Shown: one piece after another, positions 48,170 through 58,697 of the stretch
Layout of the letters: every line of letters starts with the position of its first letter
Numbering within the stretch: position 1 is the stretch's first letter
Source: Mycobacterium sp. ACS1612
GTDB lineage: Bacteria > Actinomycetota > Actinomycetes > Mycobacteriales > Mycobacteriaceae
Assembly: GCF_001667505.1 (NCBI RefSeq)
Contig: NZ_LZHZ01000001.1
Span: forward strand, 93,476 to 157,475
Direction of reading: 5' to 3'
Length of the DNA stretch: 64,000 nucleotides
Translations under genes and position numbers: made by a program
The notes under the pieces: model-generated
The model's database searches: none
The model's input: the letters and a program-made list of their open reading frames with translations, nothing else
Told to the model about the DNA's origin: nothing

Positions 48170-48822
48170 GATTCGTCGAGAACGCGGCGGACGCGGTGCT
48201 GGCCGCGGCCAAGGACATGCTGCGGCGCGGTCTCGTCGAGGGCACGGCAGGCAACATCTCGGCTCGCCGCGACGACGGCAACCTCGTCATCACCCCGTCG
48301 TCGGTGGCCTACGCCGACATGGCGCTGGACGACCTCGTGGTCGTCGACCCCGCCGGCGCGGTGGTGCAGGCCAAGATCGGCAGGGCACCGTCGTCGGAGA
48401 TGGCACTGCATTTGGCGTGCTATCAGGCCTTCGACGACATCGGCAGCGTGATACACAGCCATCCGGTGTGGGCCACCATGTTCGCCGTCGCGCACCAGCC
48501 GATACCCGCCGCCGTCGACGAGTTCGCGGTGTACTGCGGCGGCGAGATCCGCTGCGCGGACTACGCAGCATCGGGCACACCGGACGTCGGCACCAACGCG
48601 GTCAAGGCGCTGGAGGGCCGCGCGGCCGCGTTGATCGCCAACCACGGGCTCGTCGCGGTCGGCCCGCGGCCCGACAGGGTGCTGCACGTCACCGCACTCG
48701 TCGAACGGACCGCGCAAATCGTCTGGGGCGCAAGAGCTCTCGGTGGACCGGCGCCGATCCCCGACGAGGTCAACAAGAACTTCGGCGCGGTGTACGGCTA
48801 CCTGCGCCAGAACCCCCTCTAG
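48166..48822 (+). CDS. fucA: Class II (fuculose-phosphate-type) aldolase
   Basis: The 218-residue zinc aldolase has GTAGNISAR, SSEMALHLACY (with a catalytic Glu), the zinc ligands in HSHPVW and the later NHGLVAVG. It would cleave a sugar phosphate to a two- or three-carbon aldehyde plus DHAP or lactate-like product. Together with the divergent kinase and the co-transcribed dehydrogenase it suggests a small pathway for a deoxy sugar or pentitol. Matches Rv0727c in place. The tail overlaps the convergent methyltransferase gene by four bases. Confidence 0.88.
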   Translation: MRFVENAADAVLAAAKDMLRRGLVEGTAGNISARRDDGNLVITPSSVAYADMALDDLVVVDPAGAVVQAKIGRAPSSEMALHLACYQAFDDIGSVIHSHPVWATMFAVAHQPIPAAVDEFAVYCGGEIRCADYAASGTPDVGTNAVKALEGRAAALIANHGLVAVGPRPDRVLHVTALVERTAQIVWGARALGGPAPIPDEVNKNFGAVYGYLRQNPL

Positions 48823-49484
48823 GCCGGGCGGATGCCGCGGTAGAACGTCAGCCTGCCGACGAAGCGGTGCGGTCGCGAAGCCACCACGCCTGCGTCGAAC
48901 CCGGCCGACCGCAGCAGTCGCGGGATCGCGTCGCCGAGGCTGCCGGTGATATGCGGACTGCGCAGCATCCGCCGCGCCGCGACGCCGTCGGCGGCGGTCA
49001 TGGCACCACCGACATCGAGAATGTGCACCGAACCGCCTGGGCGCAACACGCGGAAGACTTCGGCTGCCGCAGCGGCTTTCACCTCGTCGTCCAGGTGGTG
49101 CAGCATCATCGACGACAGCACGCGGTCGAACTCGCCGTCGCCGAACGGCAGCTCTTGCGCGTACGCCCGCTTGAAGCGGATACCGGCGAGGCCCTGCGCT
49201 TTTCGCTGCGACCTGGCAAGCGCGAGCGGGTCAGGGTCGGTGCCGACGACGTCTGCGCCGGGCGCTACACGCTTGATGCGGGTGGTCACGTTGCCGGTAC
49301 CGCAGCCGATCTCCAATACCCGTGAGCCGTCGACGAGATCGGCTTGCGCGACCAGCGCATCGTAGCTGCGACCCATGCCCAGCGCCCTGGTCAGCAGGTC
49401 GTAGAACGGAAGCAGCGCGTCCTTGCCGAACGCAGGGATGTAGTCATGCTGATGGATGGCGGCATGTGGACGATGTTCGGTCAT
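48819..49484 (-). CDS. Class I SAM-dependent methyltransferase (UbiE/methyltransf_11-like)
   Basis: The 221-residue methyltransferase has the SAM motif VLEIGCGTGNVTTRIKRVAPGADVVGTDPDPLAL and the post-motif FDRVLSSMMLHHLDDEVKAAAAAEVFRVLRPGGSVHILD. It is unrelated in sequence to the TIGR00027 array. I start at ATG 49484 (MTEHRPHAAIHQHDYIPAFG); 49511 is an in-frame alternative. It is divergent from an AraC-type regulator, its likely controller. Substrate unknown. Confidence 0.87.
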   Translation of the reverse strand: MTEHRPHAAIHQHDYIPAFGKDALLPFYDLLTRALGMGRSYDALVAQADLVDGSRVLEIGCGTGNVTTRIKRVAPGADVVGTDPDPLALARSQRKAQGLAGIRFKRAYAQELPFGDGEFDRVLSSMMLHHLDDEVKAAAAAEVFRVLRPGGSVHILDVGGAMTAADGVAARRMLRSPHITGSLGDAIPRLLRSAGFDAGVVASRPHRFVGRLTFYRGIRPA

Positions 49485-49557
49485 GCACTTCATCATCACT
49501 CGCCATGACACAGCGTTGTTGGGTGATCATCGGCAATAGATGGACTATGTTTGGCAC

Positions 49558-50403
49558 ATGGAGTCACCTTCGCGGCTGGCGAGTCTGCGCGACGGCCTAC
49601 CGGTCTACCAGTACCGGGCCGACTCCGAGACGCCCCCGGTGTCGGTGGTCAGAACGGACGGCATGCTCGTCCACGAAGTGCACATTCACGATTTTCCGGT
49701 GCTGTGGTACGCCGCAGCGGCCGGCGTGGTGTACGTCGTCGCCCCCGGCGTGGCCGTCAACCCGAACCGGGTGCCTCATCGAGACAGCGGGCTCGGCGTG
49801 TTCTTCGATCCCACGGCGCTGGACGGCGACGCGCGATCACCGTGGCCGTCATGGCGGGCTCATCCTCTGCTCTTCCCGTTCGTTCACGGAAAATCCAGCG
49901 GACTGCTGCAACTGACGGTGCCCCAAGTGCGCCGACCGGTGTGGTCCGCGACCATCGCGGCGATCGAAACCGAACTGGCGGAACGCAAAGACGGCTACCG
50001 GCAGGCGGCGTTGGCGCATCTGACGCTGCTGCTGATCGACGTCGCACGGCTCGCGGACGACGTGGTCGGCGATCTTCGGCGCAGCGGCGAACCGCTTCTG
50101 GCCGAGGTGTTTTCGGTGATCGACCGGCACCACGGCGAGCCGCTGTCGCTGCGCGATGTGGCCGACGAACTCGGCGTCACGGCGGGGCATCTGACCACCG
50201 TCGTGCGCCGCCGCACCGGCCGCACGGTGCAGGAGTGGATCATCGAGCGCCGGATGGCAGAGGCGCGCAGCCTGCTGTCCAACACGGAACTGTCCGTCGC
50301 GGAAGTGGGCAGACGCGTCGGAATCTCCGACCCTGGCTACTTCAGCAGGCAGTTTCGCCGCACGCACGGCACCTCGCCCAGGAACTGGCGGGGCAGCGCC
50401 TGA
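49558..50403 (+). CDS. AraC-family transcriptional regulator
   Basis: The 281-residue regulator has an N-terminal cupin-like ligand domain (about 10-150) and a C-terminal AraC HTH pair (EPLSLRDVADELGVTAGHLTTVVRRRTGRTVQEWIIERRMAEARSLL...VGISDPGYFSRQFRRTHGTSPRNW). Start ATG 49558 is preferred; ATG 49540 is possible. It is divergent from a methyltransferase gene with 73 bases between the starts. It ends one base before the convergent acs stop. Confidence 0.9.
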   Translation: MESPSRLASLRDGLPVYQYRADSETPPVSVVRTDGMLVHEVHIHDFPVLWYAAAAGVVYVVAPGVAVNPNRVPHRDSGLGVFFDPTALDGDARSPWPSWRAHPLLFPFVHGKSSGLLQLTVPQVRRPVWSATIAAIETELAERKDGYRQAALAHLTLLLIDVARLADDVVGDLRRSGEPLLAEVFSVIDRHHGEPLSLRDVADELGVTAGHLTTVVRRRTGRTVQEWIIERRMAEARSLLSNTELSVAEVGRRVGISDPGYFSRQFRRTHGTSPRNWRGSA

Positions 50404-50404
50404 C

Positions 50405-52369
<1,965 letters not shown>

Positions 52370-52492
52370 GGAGGGTGAGCGTAATCACCAAATCGGCCTC
52401 AGTCGGTCGTGCGCCACACTGGTCTGCGAGCGGCGCGAACCCCGCGCCGACCGGTCTGTGATGTCGGCCCAACGGTCGTGCAGCGAGGTGAA

Positions 52493-53698
52493 ATGTCCGA
52501 CGCGGTCTTGACGGTGGTCGTCGCGGCGTTGGCGTCGGCCGCGCTGGCCGCCATGGCGTACCTCGTCAGGAGCCGACGGGTGGTGGCGACGCCGACCGAA
52601 CGCGCGGTGCACGAGACACTTCATACCGCATCACTGGCGGCGCGTGCGCTGCGTAAGGGCCTGGATGACGAGTCGGCACGCGCTGCGGCGCCGCATCTGC
52701 GGAAGCTCACCGGTGCGGACGCCGTCGTCGTGTTCGACGCCGAAGGCCGCGTGCTGGTCCGCGATTCCGTCGACGCCGCGGTCTGGTCGGCGGACGTGCT
52801 CGCGGAAAGTCAACGCGTCGCGCATGATTCGCTGACCGGCCAGCGTCGGGTGATGTCGGGTGGGCAGCCGGCGGTCGTCGCCCAACCGCTGCTCTCCGAC
52901 GGCTCGGGAGTCATCGGCGTCCTTGTTGTGGTGACGACGCAGACGCCGGGACCGGGGATGCTCGGCGCCGTCGGCGAGGTGGCCCGCTACGCGTCGAGCC
53001 AGATCGAACTGGCCGAGTTGGATGCGTCGCGGGCGCGGCTGGACCGGGCCGAGGTGCTGGCGTTGCGGGCACAGATCAGTCCGCACTTCGTCTACAACGC
53101 GTTGAACACGATCGCGTCGTTCGTGCGCACCGATCCGGACCGCGCACGCGAACTGATCCTCGATTTCGCCGACTTCACCCGGTACTCGTTCCGCGCCGCA
53201 GGTCAATTCACCACCCTGTCGGAAGAACTGCACAACATCGACCGATACCTGCGTCTGGAGCGGGCCCGATTCGGCGAATCTCTGGTGGTGAGACTGCAGG
53301 TCGCGCCCGAGGTGCTCAACGTCGTGGTGCCATTCCTGGCGCTGCAACCACTGGTCGAGAACGCGGTGCGGCACGGACTGGCAGGCCGGGGCGGTGGTCT
53401 GGTGGAGATCATGGCGAGCGACGAGGGATCCGACTGCGTGATCACCGTCGAGGACGACGGCGCCGGGATGGATCCCGACGTGCTGCGAACCGGGCACGCG
53501 GACGCGCTGGCGGCCTCCGATTCCGACGGTCCTTCGGCGCACGTCGGGTTGACCAATGTCGACCATCGGCTGCGCGCGGCGTTCGGCAACGACTACGGTC
53601 TGGTGGTCGAGACGGCGGTGGGCGCAGGCACGAAAGTCGTGATGCGCGTACCCAAGTTCCGGTCCGGGGTCCGGGCCAGCGGAGGTGACCTGGCGTGA
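52493..53698 (+). CDS. LytS/YpdA-type sensor histidine kinase
   Basis: The 401-residue kinase has one N-terminal membrane helix (about 5-25), a small sensor domain of GAF-like character (about 55-160), and a His_kinase domain with the signature LRAQISPHFVYNALNTIASF (His the phospho-acceptor). A HATPase follows with PLVENAVRHGLAG and DDGAGMDPDV. Such kinases pair with LytTR regulators. ATG 52493 has GAGGTG upstream. Its stop overlaps the GTG start of the regulator. Confidence 0.92.
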   Translation: MSDAVLTVVVAALASAALAAMAYLVRSRRVVATPTERAVHETLHTASLAARALRKGLDDESARAAAPHLRKLTGADAVVVFDAEGRVLVRDSVDAAVWSADVLAESQRVAHDSLTGQRRVMSGGQPAVVAQPLLSDGSGVIGVLVVVTTQTPGPGMLGAVGEVARYASSQIELAELDASRARLDRAEVLALRAQISPHFVYNALNTIASFVRTDPDRARELILDFADFTRYSFRAAGQFTTLSEELHNIDRYLRLERARFGESLVVRLQVAPEVLNVVVPFLALQPLVENAVRHGLAGRGGGLVEIMASDEGSDCVITVEDDGAGMDPDVLRTGHADALAASDSDGPSAHVGLTNVDHRLRAAFGNDYGLVVETAVGAGTKVVMRVPKFRSGVRASGGDLA

Positions 53699-54480
53699 CG
53701 CAGGAGTTGACCGTACTCGCCGTCGACGATGAAGCGCCCGCCCTCGACGAACTGACCTACCTGCTGCAGCAGCACCCGGCGATCGGCCGCGTGCTCGGCG
53801 CGGCGGACGCGACGTCGGCGCTGCGCCAATTGCACGAGGGCGGTGTCGACGCGGTTTTCCTGGACATCAACATGCCCGGACTCTCAGGCCTCGAATTGGC
53901 TTCGGTGCTGGCGAATTTCGCCGATCCGCCGCCGGTCGTGTTCGTCACCGCACACGACGACAAGGCGGTGGCGGCGTTCGACGTCGGCGCCGTCGACTAT
54001 CTCCTCAAGCCGATCCGCCGCGACCGTCTCGACGAGGCGGTGCGCAGACTGACGACCAACCGGGTGCCCGACGCAACGGCCGCCGGCGAAGCCGATCAGC
54101 GGATGGACGTGGTGCCCGCCGAGATCGGCGGGGTCACGAACCTGGTACCGCGGGACTCCATCGGATGGGTCGAGGCCGAGGGCGATTACGCCCGTCTGCA
54201 TGCCGCGTCCGGCTCCTACCTGGTGCGCATCCCGCTGAGCACCCTCGAATCCCGTTGGGCAGAAGCGGGTTTCCAGCGAGTGCACCGCTCGTATCTGGTG
54301 TCGCTCGGCTTGGTGACGGGTGTGCGCGCCAAGGGCGGTTCGGTGACGGTGCGCCTGAGGGCCAACGGGAAGTCGCCCGCAGTCGAACTTCCGGTCAGCC
54401 GCCGACAGGTACGGGAACTGCGTGACCGGCTGATCCGCGACCCGCTGCGCGGCTACCGTCAGGCGCCCGGCGATGACTAG
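53695..54480 (+). CDS. LytTR-family response regulator
   Basis: The 261-residue regulator has a receiver with VLAVDDEAPALDEL, phospho-acceptor Asp in VFLDINMPGLSG, and a Lys in DYLLKPIRRDRL. A C-terminal LytTR DNA-binding domain follows (about 145-250: GVTNLVPRDSIGWVEAEGDYARLHA...FQRVHRSYLVSL). It starts at GTG 53695, overlapping the kinase stop. The eight-base overlap with the next small membrane gene puts the symporters in the same transcript. Confidence 0.93.
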   Translation: MTQELTVLAVDDEAPALDELTYLLQQHPAIGRVLGAADATSALRQLHEGGVDAVFLDINMPGLSGLELASVLANFADPPPVVFVTAHDDKAVAAFDVGAVDYLLKPIRRDRLDEAVRRLTTNRVPDATAAGEADQRMDVVPAEIGGVTNLVPRDSIGWVEAEGDYARLHAASGSYLVRIPLSTLESRWAEAGFQRVHRSYLVSLGLVTGVRAKGGSVTVRLRANGKSPAVELPVSRRQVRELRDRLIRDPLRGYRQAPGDD

Positions 54481-54841
54481 CCCGAAGCCGCCACGGCAGC
54501 GGGTGGTGCTCGCACACCGTCGAGGCGCCAGGATCGTGCGCACCCGCGTCGAGGTGCAGGAGCAGACCCAGGTCGGCGACGCCCTGGTGCGCGGGCTGAT
54601 GCGGGCCCAACTCGGGCTCGCGCTGCGACTGGCCGCCGTCGTGGTCGGGCTGGCCGTCGCCATCCCGCTGAGCGGCAGTCTGTTTCCGGGTTTGGCCACC
54701 GCGTCGGTGTTGGGCATTCGGCTGAACTGGGTGGTGCTCGGGCTGATGTTTCCGGTGGTGTACGGCGTCGGCGGGCTTTACGTCAGGCTCGCTGAACAGG
54801 CCGAGCGCGAGTTCATCCGCGTCGTGGACGCCGAACCGTGA
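54473..54841 (+). CDS. DUF485-like small membrane protein
   Basis: The 122-residue protein has a basic N-terminal region and two hydrophobic helices (about 44-66 and 80-102) with a C-terminal segment that resembles the DUF485 proteins found with sodium:solute symporters. The match is weaker than for the DUF485 gene at 56719. It overlaps the preceding regulator gene by eight bases and the following symporter by four. Its probable job is to assist or stabilise the adjacent symporter. Confidence 0.7.
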   Translation: MTSPKPPRQRVVLAHRRGARIVRTRVEVQEQTQVGDALVRGLMRAQLGLALRLAAVVVGLAVAIPLSGSLFPGLATASVLGIRLNWVVLGLMFPVVYGVGGLYVRLAEQAEREFIRVVDAEP

Positions 54842-56571
54842 CGGGATCGGCAGCGCTGACGGGGGCCGCGCTGCTGGCCGCGGCGGTCGCGACCGTGGTG
54901 GTGGGCGTGTACGGCGGACGGTTGTCGCGCACCACGTCGGACTTCCTTGTCGCCTCGCGTAGCGTCGACCCCCGCTGGAACGCCGCGGCGATTTCGGGCG
55001 AATATCTCTCGGCCGCATCGTTTCTCGGAGTCGCGGGCCTGGTCGCCAAGTACGGCGCCGACGCGTTGTGGTACCCGATCGGCTTCACGGCAGGCTATCT
55101 GGGTTTGTTGCTGTTCGTCGCTGCACCCTTACGTCGGTCCGGGGCGTATACGGTGCCCGATTTCACCGAATTCCGGCTCGGCTCATCACGATTGCGCACG
55201 ATGACCATGCTCTTCGTCGTCGTGATCTGTGTGCTCTATCTCGTTCCTCAGTACCAGGGAGCCGGACTGACGCTGAGAATCCTGCTGGGCCTGCCGTTCT
55301 GGGTCGGACCGGTGGCGGTGGGGCTGATCGTGATCGCCAACGTGGTCGGCGGCGGGATGCGGTCCATCACGTTCGTCCAGGCGTTCCAATACTGGTTGAA
55401 GCTCACCGCGATCGCGGTGCCTGCCCTCGCGCTGCTGGCGCTCTTTTTCGCTCACCCGGCACCGCTGGGCGAACCGCTGCCACCGACGGTCAGCCAACAC
55501 ACCGCGATCACGATCGAAACCGCGGTGGTGCTCCAGGTCGACGCGCCCGCCGGGCTGTCCGTCACCGGGACCATGGACGGTCGGCCGGTGCACGACGCCG
55601 CAGTCCCGTCGAGCGGCGAGCACATGTTCGGCGCAGGCGCCACGCTGACGCTGTCCGCCGGGGCAGCCACGCCCGTAGTGGCGGGCGCACCGAGTACGGG
55701 CGCGGAGTGGATTGCCTCCGGCGGCGGACTGGGCGGTGCGCATCCGTTGTTTCAGGTGCTGAGCACCATCGTCGCCACATTCCTCGGCACCATGGGGCTG
55801 CCGCACGTAATGGTCCGCTTCTACACCAACCCGGACGGCAGGGCCGCGCGGCGGACCGCCCTAACGGTGATCGCGCTGCTCACCCTGTTCTACGTATTCC
55901 CAACGCTGATGGGTGTTTTCGCGCGCCTGCACGTGCCTGCGCTGCTCGTCACCGGTGACACCGATGCTGCGGTGTTGCTGATGCCGCAGGCCGCGTTCGC
56001 CGGTCCGGTGGGGCAGTTGCTCGCTGCTCTCGCTGCGGCCGGCGCCATCGCCGCGTTCCTGGCCACGTCATCTGGCCTGCTGGTGAGCATCGCAGGCGCG
56101 TTGGCCACCGACGTGCTGCGCGGGCGTGTTCGAGACTTCCGGATCGCGGCGCTCATCGGTGGGCTGATACCCATGCCACTGGCGTTGGCGGCGTCGCAAT
56201 TGAGTTTGTCGCGCAACGTCGGCCTGGTGTTCGCGGTCGCGGCCTCCACGCTGTGCCCTCTTCTGCTGCTCGGCATCTGGTGGCGGGGCCTTACCGCGGT
56301 GGGAGCGATGTGCGGGCTGGCCGCCGGGGGGACGGTGTCCGGGGTCGCGGCGGCGTTGGCGCTCGCGGGCGGAGTCGACGACAACGTCCTCGCGGGATGG
56401 CCCGCGGTGCTCGTCGGCTATCCCGCCGCCGTCAGCGTCCCGCTGGCCTTCATCACGATGGTGCTGGTCAGCAAGATCACCAGGACGCCTGACGACACCT
56501 CGCGGATCTTCGCGCGCATGCACGTGCCCGAACGCCTCGGCATGGGTGTCGAGCGGGTTCCGCGGGGCTGA
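54838..56571 (+). CDS. Sodium:solute symporter (SSS family) with long periplasmic loop
   Basis: The 577-residue membrane protein has about 12-13 helices. The SSS signatures are SGEYLSAASFLGVAGLVAKYGADALWYPIGFTAGYL and [23 protein letters not shown]. Unlike its neighbour it carries a loop of about 90 residues between helices at about 210-300, with Thr/Val/Gly-rich beta-strand-like sequence (for example VVLQVDAPAGLSVTGTMDG). Related carriers transport acetate, pyruvate or propionate. Start is GTG 54838, overlapping the preceding gene. The exact substrate is not clear. Confidence 0.87.
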   Translation: MTGSAALTGAALLAAAVATVVVGVYGGRLSRTTSDFLVASRSVDPRWNAAAISGEYLSAASFLGVAGLVAKYGADALWYPIGFTAGYLGLLLFVAAPLRRSGAYTVPDFTEFRLGSSRLRTMTMLFVVVICVLYLVPQYQGAGLTLRILLGLPFWVGPVAVGLIVIANVVGGGMRSITFVQAFQYWLKLTAIAVPALALLALFFAHPAPLGEPLPPTVSQHTAITIETAVVLQVDAPAGLSVTGTMDGRPVHDAAVPSSGEHMFGAGATLTLSAGAATPVVAGAPSTGAEWIASGGGLGGAHPLFQVLSTIVATFLGTMGLPHVMVRFYTNPDGRAARRTALTVIALLTLFYVFPTLMGVFARLHVPALLVTGDTDAAVLLMPQAAFAGPVGQLLAALAAAGAIAAFLATSSGLLVSIAGALATDVLRGRVRDFRIAALIGGLIPMPLALAASQLSLSRNVGLVFAVAASTLCPLLLLGIWWRGLTAVGAMCGLAAGGTVSGVAAALALAGGVDDNVLAGWPAVLVGYPAAVSVPLAFITMVLVSKITRTPDDTSRIFARMHVPERLGMGVERVPRG

Positions 56572-56718
56572 CCGCTCGCCGTTCGTCGTCGCCGATCGAC
56601 CGCTCACCGCAGCGCTTGACGGCTTGACCGTTTCGGGGTCGACACCAGCGCCCGCTGTGAGCAAGGTCTCCGTCAGCCGCCGGCAACAGCCGGGTCACAG
56701 CGAGTCAGGAGCCGACCG

Positions 56719-57072
56719 GTGTCACCTACCAACAGTCCGCCACGCAGCGCGTCGACGACGCATCAACCGAACTACGTTGAATGCCAGCAGAGCCAGGAGT
56801 TCGCGGAGCTACGAAAAGCGCTGCGCCGGTTCGCTTTCCCGATGACCGCCTTCTTCCTGGTTTGGTACGCCAGCTATGTGCTGCTGGGTGCGTTCGCACA
56901 CGACTTCATGGCGGTCAAGGTGTTCGGCAACATCAACATGGGCTTGCTGATCGGGCTGGGTCAGTTCGTGACGACGTTCGTCATCACCGGTCTGTACGTG
57001 CGGTTCGCCAACAGGGAACTCGACCCGCGTGCCGAGGCGATCCGCGCGGACCTGCAGGGAGAGCCCGCATGA
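56719..57072 (+). CDS. DUF485 family membrane protein
   Basis: The 117-residue protein has the DUF485 layout: QEFAELRKALRRFAFPMTAFFLVWYASYVLLGAFAHDFM (first helix), then INMGLLIGLGQFVTTFVITGLYVRFANRELDP (second helix). DUF485 proteins are the YjcH partner of the ActP acetate permease. GTG 56719 is the start. The gene overlaps the following permease by four bases. The 147-base gap before it (56572-56718) could hold a separate promoter; I see no clear one. Confidence 0.9.
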   Translation: MSPTNSPPRSASTTHQPNYVECQQSQEFAELRKALRRFAFPMTAFFLVWYASYVLLGAFAHDFMAVKVFGNINMGLLIGLGQFVTTFVITGLYVRFANRELDPRAEAIRADLQGEPA

Positions 57073-58697
57073 CGTACCTCGCCGCCGATCAAACGGTCGG
57101 CAATCCGGTCGCCAACATCGCTATCTTCGCGCTGTTCGTCGGCATCACCCTCTTCGTCGTCATCCGTGCCGGCCGCAGGAAGGCCACGGCCGACGAGTTC
57201 TTCACGGGCGGGCGCGGCTTCAGCGGTCCGCAGAACGGCATCGCGATCGCTGGCGACTACCTCTCCGCGGCAAGCTTTCTCGGAATCGCCGGTGCGATCG
57301 CCGTATACGGCTACGACGGCTTCCTGTACTCGATCGGGTTCCTGGTGGCATGGCTGGTGGCGCTGCTGCTGGTCGCCGAGCTGCTGCGGAACACGGGACG
57401 TTTCACCATGGCCGACGTGCTGAGCTTCCGGCTCAAGCAGAAGCCGGTGCGGATGGCCGCCGCCACCTCGACCCTGACGGTGTCCCTGTTCTATCTGCTT
57501 GCCCAGATGGCGGGCGCAGGCGGACTGGTCGCGCTGCTGCTCGACATCAACGGAAGGACCGGCCAGAGCGTCGTCATCGCCGTCGTCGGTGTGCTGATGA
57601 TCGTCTATGTGCTGATCGGCGGCATGCGAGGCACCACCTGGGTGCAGATCATCAAGGCGGTGCTGCTGATCACCGGTGCGGCGATCATGACCGTGATGGT
57701 GTTGGCGAAGTTCGGGCTGGATTTCTCGGCCATCCTCGGATCCGCACAGCAGGCGATCTCGGGGTCGGCCAGTGAAGCGGTCGCCAGTCGCGATGTGTTG
57801 GCACCTGGCGCCCAGTACGGCGGATCGGTCACGTCGAAGATCAACCTGATCTCGCTCGGCCTGGCCCTGGTGCTCGGGACCGCGGGTCTGCCGCACGTGT
57901 TGATGCGGTTCTACACGGTCCCGACGGCGAAGGAGGCGCGCCGGTCGGTGGTGTGGGCGATCGGGCTGATCGGTGCCTTCTATTTGTTCACGCTCGCACT
58001 GGGTTACGGCGCAGCGGCGATCGTCGGCCCCGACCGCATCCTCGCCGCGGCGGGCGGGCAGAACTCCGCGGCGCCGCTACTCGCCTACGAACTCGGCGGC
58101 GTCATCCTGCTCGGTGTCATCTCGGCGGTCGCGTTCGCCACCATCCTCGCGGTTGTCGCGGGCCTGACCATCACGGCGTCGACGTCGTTCGCACACGACG
58201 TGTACGCCAGCGTGATGAAGAGCCACACCGTCAGTGGTGAAGAGCAGGTGCGGGTTTCCCGTATCACCGCTGTGGTGCTGGGTGTTCTCGCGATCGGGTT
58301 GGGCATCCTGGCCAACGGCCAGAACATCGCGTTCCTCGTGGCGCTTGCGTTCGCGGTGGCCGCGGCAGCCAATCTGCCGACGATCGTGTACTCGCTGTAC
58401 TGGCCGCGGTTCAACACCCGCGGCGCACTGTGGAGCATGTACGGCGGCCTGATCTCGACCATCGTGCTGATCGTCTTCTCCCCCGCCGTCTCCGGGGCCA
58501 AGACCGCGATGATCCCTGGCGCCGACTTCGCGTGGTTCCCGCTGGCCAACCCGGGCATCGTGTCGATTCCACTGGCGTTCCTGCTCGGCATCGTCGGCAC
58601 GCTGACCTCGCCGGACCGCGGCGACCCCGACGTCAACGCCGAGTTCGAGGTGCGGGCGCTGACCGGAGTGGGCGCGGAGGAGGCTGCCGCACACTAA
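57069..58697 (+). CDS. actP: Cation/acetate symporter, ActP-like
   Basis: The 542-residue SSS-family permease has TADEFFTGGRGFSGPQNGIAIAGDYLSAASFLGIAG, GTAGLPHVLMRFYTVPTAKEARRS and about 13 helices, all typical of ActP acetate/glycolate carriers. It starts at ATG 57069 overlapping the DUF485 stop. With acs nearby, acetate uptake followed by activation is the likely pathway. It converges on a dehydrogenase gene with a four-base overlap. Confidence 0.92.
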   Translation: MTYLAADQTVGNPVANIAIFALFVGITLFVVIRAGRRKATADEFFTGGRGFSGPQNGIAIAGDYLSAASFLGIAGAIAVYGYDGFLYSIGFLVAWLVALLLVAELLRNTGRFTMADVLSFRLKQKPVRMAAATSTLTVSLFYLLAQMAGAGGLVALLLDINGRTGQSVVIAVVGVLMIVYVLIGGMRGTTWVQIIKAVLLITGAAIMTVMVLAKFGLDFSAILGSAQQAISGSASEAVASRDVLAPGAQYGGSVTSKINLISLGLALVLGTAGLPHVLMRFYTVPTAKEARRSVVWAIGLIGAFYLFTLALGYGAAAIVGPDRILAAAGGQNSAAPLLAYELGGVILLGVISAVAFATILAVVAGLTITASTSFAHDVYASVMKSHTVSGEEQVRVSRITAVVLGVLAIGLGILANGQNIAFLVALAFAVAAAANLPTIVYSLYWPRFNTRGALWSMYGGLISTIVLIVFSPAVSGAKTAMIPGADFAWFPLANPGIVSIPLAFLLGIVGTLTSPDRGDPDVNAEFEVRALTGVGAEEAAAH

